A stretch of 13,640 bases of DNA from positions 188,001 through 201,640 of the forward strand of contig JBBHKE010001410.1 in the NCBI GenBank assembly GCA_037447655.1. Direction: 5' to 3'. A program made the translations under genes and the position numbers. The notes beneath the pieces were generated by a model that was given only the letters and a program-made list of their open reading frames with translations, was not told the DNA's origin and ran no database searches. Source of the stretch: Zygnema cylindricum. Its lineage: Eukaryota > Streptophyta > Zygnematophyceae > Zygnematales > Zygnemataceae. This document shows positions 6,872 through 13,640 of the stretch, piece by piece. How positions within the stretch are numbered: position 1 is the stretch's first letter; the number at the start of each line of letters is the position of its first letter.

Positions 6872-8189
6872 AAAGCTAGCAGTAAAGACTCCTTTCCTAG
6901 TGTTATTATCAAAACCATTATCATCTAATACAGATGTAGAGATGAGGTTTTTGTGCAACTCCGAAATAAACAATACATCGGAGAATGTAACTATGGATGT
7001 CTTTCCTTCTACTAACACTTTCAGATCTACCGATCCTACAAGAGTAGTAGTGACTATCCTCCCATCCGGGTACTCTATTTCTACGGTGGGAATCTTTTTT
7101 ATCTTAGTGAACAGGTGTTTATCCTTGCACATGTGGATGTAGGCACCTGAATCTACAATCTATCCCGCTTCACCTTTCAATCCACTGAAAGAACATTTCT
7201 GCTTTCGTGGAATTTCGACCTCGTTTTTCGCCTCCAACTCCTTATCCAATAGAAGCTCATCGTCCTCGTCCTCGGATTCCACCTCATGTACAAGTGACAC
7301 AAGGGCCTTTTCTTTCCTCTCGGGGGTCCTCCAATCTGCCCCTCTTTTTACCGCAGCTCGGTTAGCTTAGTACACTCTGCTGTATAGTGTCTTGGTTTCT
7401 TGCAAAAGTGACACAATCCCTTTGAGACCCTCGGTCCGGATTCATCGGACTGAGTTTTCTGTCCTCCTCCTCTATAGTTTCCTCTTGATTTTCTGGGATC
7501 CTTGCTTCTCCAATCAGTTCCTGATGCCAAAGCTTGTCCACAATTCCCTCCTTTTCGGATCTCAAATGTATTCTCTTGAACGAGAATCATCCCTACCACA
7601 GAATTCCAGATCCACCTGGATTCCGTAAAATCCTGCATACGCTTGACTATGTTTTCAAAATCATCGGGTAACTTCATGAGCAGGCAGTTCACTTTCATCT
7701 TTTCTGTTTCTACCTGACCAGCTCTCTCTAGTTTCATGAAAAGGGTTGCAAGCTCATTACAAAAGTCTAGCATTTTCCCCTCTTTGTATGCATATGAATC
7801 TACCTTTTGATTAGCCAATTGTTGTTGTTGACTTGTACCACTCCGATACATCTCTATGAGGGCAATCCAAAAATCGGATGCCCTTTCCACCTGCAGATGA
7901 CGAGATGCAAGTCATTGAGTAAGTTGACGAAGAATGAAGTGTTTTGCCACCATATTGTTGCTGTCCGAAGAATCAGCATCATTCTCCTCATTCCTCGGAA
8001 TAGGTGATATCAACGCTGAACTGGTTGCGATAGGTGTTGCTATCACTGTAACAGTTTCCTTGTCTCTCCCTTTTTCCATCAAAATGCTCTCCTCGTCATC
8101 ATACTTTCCCGATATAATATTAATCCTCTTCCATTAAATATGGGTACCCTAAAGGGTGGGCCCATAACCTCCAACTCTGAGACCTCCAT
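6872..8189 (-). pseudogene. Ty1/copia gag-protease, decayed and 3'-truncated
   Basis: Gag coats the element RNA and protease cuts the polyprotein. The start ATGGAGGTC (8189) lies in the LTR and runs through the primer site as VMGPPFRVPIFNG. The N-terminal Gag core is then largely missing and frame-shifted compared with the right-hand copy. The frame resumes as AKHFILRQL, broken by a TGA near 7918, and continues from about 7890 with KMLDFCNELATLF and LLMKLPDDFENI. The zinc knuckle CHFCKKPRHYTAEC (7413-7372) has the C-X2-C-X4-H-X4-C spacing, with R where G is usual before H. A stop at 7348-7350 precedes an acidic stretch. Protease has its catalytic IVDSGAYIHM (about 7159-7130), directly after a TAG (7162-7160) where the family has Trp. 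Homology breaks at 6871; the rest of pol is absent. Confidence 0.93.
8155..8168 (-). promoter_or_regulatory. Primer binding site, initiator tRNA-Met anticodon arm
   Basis: On the minus strand GTTATGGGCCCACC starts one base after the LTR end. It is the exact complement of GGUGGGCCCAUAAC, the anticodon-arm region of plant initiator tRNA-Met as I recall that sequence. The usual plant copia site (TGGTATCAGAGC, pairing with the tRNA 3' end) is absent. Priming by a tRNA half is implied. Confidence 0.8.
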
Positions 8190-8293
8190 TAGCCCTCAGA
8201 GTAGGCAGCTCACTAGAAGCCCTTAAGATAACCCTAACCCCTTTGAGTTTCCACAAGAATAACTGCCACCCTGAAAAATAAAAACTTTGACCA

Positions 8294-8328
8294 GCTTCAT
8301 CTTCGTGAAGAGAAGACTCCCTCGAGTC
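8294..8328 (-). promoter_or_regulatory. Paired RNA stem-loops in the minus-strand LTR
   Basis: On the minus strand GACTC-GAGG-GAGTC (8328-8315), then 3 nt, then TCTTCAC-GAAG-ATGAAGC (8311-8294). The second stem keeps CTTCA/TGAAG, with mismatches at the loop-closing and outermost positions. Confidence 0.55.
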
Positions 8329-8504
8329 AATAGCAAAAAGAATCTCTGAATTTGCTCCCTTGAGCAGTAAGTTTAAAAGGGTCAAAGTTGACCTTTTGTA
8401 CAGGAGCTCTGTGGGAGAGAGGGGTCTACCTACCAAATTTTCTAAGTCCTAAATCCCTCTCTAAACCCTATAATACTAGAGTACGGCACCAATAAGATTA
8501 GTGT

Positions 8505-8547
8505 GTCGTACAGAAATGTACAGGTGCCGATGTACTTTCTGTACGAC
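8505..8547. promoter_or_regulatory. Long palindrome in the U3 (GTAC-rich)
   Basis: Arms GTCGTACAGAAA (8505-8516) and TTTCTGTACGAC (8536-8547) pair perfectly. GTACA (8518-8522) and TGTAC (8531-8535) extend the stem past one bulged T. Degenerate versions lie at the same position in LTR 1 (about 893-950), in the LTR fragment (about 6460-6520) and in the right-hand LTR (about 11890-11935), upstream of the TATA position. It may be a dyad for a dimeric activator or a remnant of one. Confidence 0.6.
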
Positions 8548-8950
8548 TATCATACGACATGGCCAAAATGTCGACCCCTGCCATATCCGTATTTGTTCCC
8601 GTATTCTCCGTAGATGCCACAAGCCAATGTGATTGTGCCACGCATCATTTGACGTGGCGATGACAAAAAACCGCCAAAGCGCCCATTTTGCGATCTCGGC
8701 ATCTATCGCGGCCGTTCGATCTAGATTTGCATTTAATTCTAGCCGGTAAAATTAATTGCGTGGTATTTGTTTCGCGGTCAAAAAAAATGCATGATATTCG
8801 TTTTGTGGAGTATCGTATGCCGTACTATATTAAACTGTGTCAATGTCTAAAAATTTGTTCGCGCCGCAAAACAAATTTGTCTACATATACATTTTTAATT
8901 AGTTATGAAACCGTATATACCTCAGCAGTGATCCTTGACTAATATGATAA

Positions 8951-9022
8951 AGCTACAAACTATCAGCGACTTAATGGACGGCAGTTACTAGGATCAAATC
9001 TTCGGTCTGTCAAGTGCCTTTT
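8951..9022 (+). other. tRNA-like segment in the minus-strand LTR
   Basis: On the window plus strand, antisense to the LTR, GGATCAAATC (8991-9000) is a decayed B-box-like motif, followed by TTTTT (9019-9023). The flanking GACGG and GGTCTGTCAAG echo the GACGGAC/GTCCGTCA pairing of LTR 1. It is weaker than the copy in LTR 2. Confidence 0.4.
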
Positions 9023-9212
9023 TGGGAAACTCACCAAACTGCTACCTGTCTCTATCTGGACTGCATAGGCAGCCATGGCTCTAGCTCCCTCTTCAACCTT
9101 CAGTGACTCCAACAAGTGTGGGAGTTGAAAGAGACGAGTTAGAGGCAGAATGTCTCTGCTTCTTTTCCGCCTTTTATCTACAAAATACCCAAAAGAACAT
9201 TTAGTTTCTACA

Positions 9213-10018
9213 AAAAGTTGCATTTTTTTTTCTTTTTGAACCAAAATTTTGGATTTTAAGTTTCTAAAATAGTACATGTAATTGGTGTATTCTTAACTTC
9301 CGTACACGTGTGGTAAAATTTGTACATTAATTGTACATTTACCTTTGTACCTTTCTTGAACATTAAGAGAACATCGCAAGTTGATAATATAAATATTCTC
9401 GGGAATTGATCATGGCAGTGACTATTTTGGTTGCGCGTAGTCACTTACGTCACTTTGTCAAAGATTGTATGTTTTAAGTACACATTGGTACATTTAAAGT
9501 ACAGTACCTTTGAATTTAAATTTGACGGTCAATTAGTTGAATAACTTTTACTTTCAAAGTATTATTACAACCGGGTAAAAAAATTATGCGCGTGCGAAAG
9601 TTGACCGTCATAATAAAATAAGCATTTCACACGGCCGGCCAAGGTTTACGCCAAACCATTTTAGATTACTTTGGCATGTGCTAAAGTTAAAGTTATTTTT
9701 TGTCGTTTTCCTCTTTAACTTAGAAAAAAATAAGAAAATCCGTAGTCGTACCAAAAAAATGAAATTACCACCATACAAGTTGCGTTACCTTGAAACTTTA
9801 TATGTATTTGGTCTAGTGCGATGCAATTTGTAGTCTAACGTATTTCGACCCACTTTCGCGTCCTTCCAGCTCATGTTCAAACTTTACATGTAATCACCTC
9901 GCAAGGTGATTTTTAAAAAAGTTACATGAGGTGATCGAATAGGGAGATGTTGTCGCACGTGTCGGGAGCTTTTTACAATTTTTGTGCGCGGAGTACCAAA
10001 AAACAAAAACCCCACTGC
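9213..10018. other. AT-rich spacer upstream of the divergent elements
   Basis: I see no gene. GTAC-containing words are dense around 9300-9510 (for example TTGTACATT and GGTACATTT), resembling the LTR U3 without aligning to it. A clean hairpin ATCACCT-CGCA-AGGTGAT lies at 9893-9910, and part of it is echoed as AGGTGAT near 9930-9936. Open frames here are short and have no recognisable content. Confidence 0.55.
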
Positions 10019-11240
10019 ACATTTTTTGCCTGTGCGTACCATTTGTCGTCCGCTGATTTCTGTACAGGGGTCGTGGATGGGTCTCGGCCAACGGACGCCA
10101 TTTCGCAAAAGCGAAGTCCGTGAAAGCTCCTCTCTCTCTCTCTCCCTCTCCCACTACCGCATCTTTCTCACAATTATTGCAATGAAAAACATCAATAATG
10201 GTATCAAATAAAAGATCTCAAAAAATGATTTTTTTTTTACTATGTTTGGGCGTATTTTAATGGCAAGTAGAATGAGAAAATACTAAAAAACAAATTCGGG
10301 AAACCATGGCGGAAATTTTAAAATCTGTGACGTCGACGCTGTCATAATATGACCGTGACGTGAAAATGTCACAAACCCGAAACATCTACAATGTCACAAG
10401 TAGCTAGACGTCTACAACTGTCCCTATTTTGTAAACGTCATCAATTGTCGCGAGTTTGGTATCGTCTATAACCGTCACAAATTACACCCACGTCTACATC
10501 CGTCACAATCTAAAGTAACGATTTCATTTCTTTACATACGAATGCTTTGAGAGTAGTACAGAGAATCTTCGCTAAAAAACAAAGTTACAAGACTAAAGTC
10601 CATTTACATGTGAAATTACCCTTATTATAGTCTACAAAGTTTATTTCGTTTCGTGCGATTTAATATGTCCGTACAAAACTTCTAATACTTTAGTTTTCAT
10701 AGGTTTCATTTCGCGTCATTCTTCAATTTGCGTCTTAAGTTCAGTCTAACGCTTCGCGATTAAATTTCAAATTTGCGGCGCTAAGGGTACTTTCGCATGT
10801 AACCGAAACTAAATCTTGCTACTTTGTTTTCTACCAAAGATTCTCCGTACAACTTTTAGAGCATTCGGATGTAAACGCAAATAACTTGTCACTTAAAAAG
10901 TGACTTACGTAGACGTGTACGACACAATTAATAATTTGACAAATAAAGTGGTACATAAAATGAGGTGAAACTTCCACTCGCCTTCAATTTGAGGTTTTTC
11001 TCCGCACGCTCTACAATTTTTGTGACTTCATAATGTCTGTGCATCACATTGTCGACGTGTCGAAACCCAAAAATACCTTTAGCTGTCGCACAGAAATGCG
11101 GTTTCGGTTTTCGTCTTCACACTTGCCGACATGTGGTCAATGTTTTTACTACACGTTATGTGTGAAGACACATGTGTTTGAGAGACGGCCCCTGTACAGA
11201 AATAAACGCACGGAAAACAGTACGCACAAGCTGTAAATGT
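10019..11240. mobile_element. Putative terminal-inverted-repeat DNA element, non-coding
   Basis: The ends at 10019-10074 and 11185-11240 are inverted copies matching at roughly three in four positions with no gaps. They share TGTGCGTAC and ATTTCTGTACAGGGG. The interior carries a CT run (about 10129-10150), short repeats with GTCTACAA and GTCACAA words (10310-10512) and a palindrome GTCACTT-AAA-AAGTGAC (10888-10904). No transposase frame is visible. CACTG lies just outside the left arm at 10014-10018, which with the GTGACG-type repeats suggests a CACTA-like element. The right end is cut exactly where the next LTR begins, so the class is unproven. Confidence 0.5.
10310..10512. repeat. Cluster of short degenerate GTCTACAA / GTCACAA repeats
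   Basis: At least five partial copies of a pattern like CGTCTACAAC-GTCACAA follow one another, for example CATCTACAATGTCACAA, CGTCTATAACCGTCACAA and CGTCTACATCCGTCACAA. Spacing is irregular. On the other strand they read TTGTGACGG, a word type common in subterminal repeats of plant CACTA transposons. Confidence 0.55.
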
Positions 11241-11412
11241 TGATATTTGAGTATTTTCTAGGTCTTTATAGAAAAAAAGCAAAGGCAGTCTATCCTTGAC
11301 TCCCTTCTCCAAACCCCCACACTTGTTGTAGTCACGAAAGGCTTGATAGGGAGCTAGAGCCATGGCTGTCTAAGCTCACTAGAGAAGACAGGGGGTGGAT
11401 TAGGTAGATTTA

Positions 11413-11500
11413 CCAAAAGGTACTTGACGGACCCAGGAATTTATCCTGGTACCTGACGTCCGTCAAGTTACCGTAGTATTTAGCTCTAACAGTTAAGTTT
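11413..11500 (-). other. Antisense tRNA-like segment in the right-hand LTR
   Basis: On the minus strand: TGTTAGAGCTAA, then CTTGACGGAC, CCAGGATAAATTCCTGG and GTCCGTCAAG, then TACCTTTTGG. The GACGGAC/GTCCGTC arms and CCAGGA/TCCTGG are strong inverted pairs, and TTTT follows. The T-loop has decayed from TTCRAAT to ATAAATT. Confidence 0.45.
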
Positions 11501-12035
11501 AGGAATAATATTACGATATATAGTGTTTGATAAATATATACATTGTTACTTGTAGATTAATTCGTTTAACGGAGAATAGATACTTAGTGCATAAATATAG
11601 TTTGATTTAGTACGAAGTACGTTATGGGGACGAAACAGATACCGCGCATTTGTTTCGATAGCGAAACAAGTACCGTGCGTCGAATTTCAGCGGCTAGGAT
11701 TATAGTCGGTTTTGATCGGACGGCCGCGATAAACGCCGCGATCACGGAAGAGGTACTTTTGGCGTTTTACGGTCTTTTCCACGTCAGATGACACGTGGCG
11801 TGATAACATTGGATTACAGGAACTCCGGAGATTACGAGAACAAATCCTTATTTGACACGTGTCGACATTTTGGCCATGTTGTACAATGGCCGTATATAAA
11901 GTACACCGGCATCGGTACTTTTATGTACGACACAGTAATTTGATTAGTGCCGTACTTCAGTAGATAGAGTTTTAGAGGGGGAATAGGACTTAGAAATTTT
12001 TGGGTAGGTAGCTGCCTCTCCCAAAGAGCACCTTG

Positions 12036-12042
12036 TATAAAT
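12036..12042 (+). promoter_or_regulatory. TATA box of the right-hand LTR
   Basis: TATAAAT lies 72 nt before the first stem-loop, in the same GTATAAAT context as LTR 2. It would drive the gag transcript. Confidence 0.6.
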
Positions 12043-12107
12043 GGCAAACTTTGGCCAGCCATAACTATCAATTTACTTGACCATTTTCAGTGATTCTTTT
12101 TGCTGCG

Positions 12108-12142
12108 GACTCAAGGGAGTCCAAGCTACACACGGGTGTAGT
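12108..12142 (+). promoter_or_regulatory. Paired RNA stem-loops in the right-hand LTR
   Basis: GACTC-AAGG-GAGTC (12108-12121), with a further G-C pair outside, then 3 nt, then GCTACAC-ACGG-GTGTAGT (12125-12142). The fourth pair from the loop of the second stem is A-T, against T-A or G-C in the other copies, so both sides of the stem changed together. Confidence 0.65.
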
Positions 12143-12390
12143 TGGTCAGAGTTTTTGCGTTCCAGGGTGGCTGCATTTAGAAGGGAAACTCAAAGTGGGT
12201 GAATGTTTCCAAAACTTATATTCTTACTTTGCATTCTGTGGTGGAATTGAGCACACAGAAAGTCTTATTTCACAAGGGTGAAGCTATAATGGGTTTGTGA
12301 TTGTCAAGAAGTTAGTCATTTGGGTTTATATCAACTTGGAGTCGACACTATCAAGATAAGCTTCTTTTGGATCTGCGATTTTTGTGGGCA

Positions 12391-13640
12391 ATGGAGCACA
12401 CAGAGTTTCACGTTATGGGCCCACCATCTAGGGTGTCTATGTTCAATGGAACAGCCTTCACTTATTGGGAGTATACTATGGAGGGATTGCTTTTCGAGAA
12501 GCACTTATGGGGAATTGTTTCGGGACAACTGAGATGTCCGCCACTTGGCTTTGGAGGAGCTTACTATGGAAAATCATCTATGGCTGCCCAGAATATCAAT
12601 TGGAGTCCAGATGCAACGGAAGGTGAAGGGAAAAACCTTTTCGTGGATGGGGAAATAGGGGAGAAGGAAAAAAGGACACCTATGGTGAGGGGAGCTAGGC
12701 TCTCAGCTATGGTACCACTTGTAGGGATTAAAACTAAAGAAAATGACAGAAAAACACGGGAATACAAAAACACTATAGCAAAACATCTCATACTTAGATA
12801 TGTGTCTAAGTTCATAGCTATCACTTTTTTAAGTCTAACCAAGTCTTCAGAAATATGGGAAGCACTAAGTCAGATTTTATAAGAGTGAGACTATTCAGAG
12901 GCAGCAATTAGTAAAACAAGAAATAGATGCCTATGTTTATAAAGGCGGTAGCATGATAGAGTTTTGCAATAATATTGCTGCGCTATATGTTGAGCTTGCT
13001 AGTGCGGGATATGTAGAATCTGAGGAGAGGAAGATTAATACACTTTTTATGAAACTTCCAGATGAGTACGAAAATTTCATTTGTCGTATGCAGGCAATGG
13101 ATGTCTCCTCATGGACTTGGAGCTTTACCATGGGGATAATTCTTGTGAGGGAAAGCACTTTGGAGCTTCGTAGGGGAAGTGACAGAGTGAATGCATTTAT
13201 AGCTGGTGGTGATTGGCGGAAGCGTGATGAGAGGAACGGCGGTGACGAGCGGAAGCGTGATGAGAGGAAGAAAGACAAAGGTAAACCTTATCGGAACTTT
13301 GGTAGAAAGAGAGGGAGAGGAAAAGAAACGGGAGCTTTGAAAAAGGGGGTTTGCTTCTTTTGTAGGGAACTGGGTCATTATATGGAGGAATGCCCTTGTT
13401 TGGAAAAACTTAGAAGTTGGAATGTGGATGAGGAGGAAGAAGGGGAAGAGGAGAAAGAGGATGAAGATATTTTAGAGCTTCTCCGGATTAGAAGTATGGG
13501 GAAGAGAGAAAAGCACACAAAAATTCCACGAAAGCAACAGTGTGCTTTTGGAGGTATAAGGGAAGTAAAGAGAGAGGAGGTACTTGAGGATGTCGAGGAG
13601 TGTAGAGTGTATGACTTAGAAATGAGAAAGTCAGATCTAA
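12391..13640 (+). pseudogene. Ty1/copia gag, 5' region, runs off the window
   Basis: The ATG at 12391 is the start shared with the minus-strand copy. The first seven codons (MEHTEFH) lie in the LTR, and the frame passes through the primer site as VMGPPSRVSMFNGTAF. The fold then follows the plant copia Gag plan: WEYTMEGLLFEKHLWGIVSG near residues 27-46, later AKHLILRYV and SSEIWEAL. One extra T in the run 12875-12878 shifts the frame, giving a stop at 12880. The other frame continues as SETIQRQQLVKQEID, then LFMKLPDEYENF, a basic RKRDERKKDKGK stretch, and the zinc knuckle CFFCRELGHYMEEC (13352-13393). A strongly acidic region follows (about 13415-13485). The frame is still open at the window edge, before protease. 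It is the best preserved gag here but frame-shifted. Confidence 0.93.
12412..12425 (+). promoter_or_regulatory. Primer binding site, initiator tRNA-Met anticodon arm
   Basis: GTTATGGGCCCACC is identical to the site of the minus-strand element and lies one base after the LTR end TTTCA. The next base, A, also fits the tRNA, giving 15 pairs. It is translated within gag (codons for VMGPP). Confidence 0.82.

Larger units (their letters stand above)
8170..9212 (-). repeat. 5' LTR of the minus-strand element (about 1.04 kb)
   Basis: Read on the minus strand it begins TGTAGAAACTAAATG at 9212 and ends CAGAGTTGGA at 8170, one base before the primer site. The terminal CA has become GA. In order it holds the GAGCCATGGCTGCC segment (near 9070), the tRNA-like block, a decayed G-box, the best GTAC palindrome of the window (8505-8547), a weak TATA position (TGTACAAAAG near 8400), the paired stem-loops and the gag ATG. 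It aligns best with LTR 1. Its start faces the start of the right-hand LTR across a 2-kb spacer. Confidence 0.88.
11238..12410 (+). repeat. 5' LTR of the right-hand element (about 1.17 kb)
   Basis: It begins TGTTGATATTTG and ends CAGAGTTTCA, one base before the primer site. Features in order are GAGCCATGGCTG (about 11358), the tRNA-like block, ACACGTGGC (11791-11799), the GTAC-rich palindrome, TATAAAT (12036-12042), stem-loops (12108-12142) and the gag ATG (12391). It is longer than its relatives because of extra sequence at about 12200-12390, where GAGCACACAGA occurs twice (about 12249 and 12394), suggesting a partial local duplication. Its middle is the closest match to the antisense LTR fragment at 6435-6871. 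Confidence 0.87.

Noticed and set aside
8149-8436. Minus-strand 95-codon frame as a separate protein
   Set aside because: It begins at TTG, lies in the LTR R/U5 and runs through the primer site in a frame other than gag. It is better treated as LTR leader sequence.
8963-9277. Minus-strand frame containing ARAMAAYAVQIETGSS as a gene
   Set aside because: It crosses the LTR boundary at 9212 from unrelated flank and reads into the tRNA-like block. The ATGGCTGCC context is shared by the LTRs, but the frame after it is not.
9884-10211. Short frames on both strands around the CT run
   Set aside because: They read through a hairpin, an inverted terminal repeat and a microsatellite; low-complexity SLSLSLSH arises from the CT run.
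10310-10512. CRISPR array
   Set aside because: The repeats are short, irregular and degenerate, with no constant spacer length, and the context is plant retroelements.
1-13640. A host gene, defence system or other novel multi-gene system
   Set aside because: All recognisable coding sequence is copia gag, protease, integrase, reverse transcriptase or RNase H. The novelty here is in cis-acting retroelement signals.

Overview
The window looks like repeat-rich nuclear DNA of a land plant. I see no intact host gene. Almost everything recognisable is decayed Ty1/copia-type LTR retrotransposon of one related group, in at least five copies or fragments on both strands. The plant assignment rests on plant-like copia Gag/Pol motifs, on a primer binding site that exactly complements 14 nt of the plant initiator tRNA-Met as I recall it, and on C-to-T type decay expected of methylated DNA. 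I cannot name the species.

Layout: (1) 1-1272, the 3' end of a plus-strand element: RNase H tail, polypurine tract and a complete 3' LTR. (2) 1273-2045, AT-rich non-coding DNA with an inverted-repeat pair and a two-copy tandem repeat, possibly a non-autonomous DNA element. (3) 2046-5832, the 3' part of a second plus-strand element: integrase C-terminal part, reverse transcriptase, RNase H, polypurine tract and 3' LTR. Its pol is interrupted at 2655-3116 by a compact antisense solo LTR with an imperfect 5-bp target duplication. (4) 5833-6434, unassigned DNA. (5) 6435-9212, a minus-strand element with 5' LTR, primer binding site and gag-protease, broken in protease and fused to a piece of LTR from another subfamily. 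(6) 9213-11237, AT-rich spacer whose right half looks like a terminal-inverted-repeat element with short GTGACG-type repeats. (7) 11238-13640, the 5' end of a plus-strand element with LTR, primer binding site and gag, running off the window.

The elements are disabled by stops, frameshifts, truncations and a lost catalytic aspartate, but comparing the copies exposes cis-acting features. Both 5' ends carry GTTATGGGCCCACC one base after the LTR, complementary to the anticodon arm of initiator tRNA-Met rather than to its 3' end. This implies half-tRNA priming as in Drosophila copia and yeast Ty5. The gag ATG lies inside the LTR, so gag reads through the LTR end and the primer site. All five LTRs that include R/U5 carry two adjacent stem-loops (5-4-5 and 7-4-7, 3 nt apart) about 70 nt after the TATA position, and the second shows compensatory base changes. 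The full-length LTRs also carry an antisense tRNA-like segment, G-box motifs and a GTAC-rich palindrome in U3.
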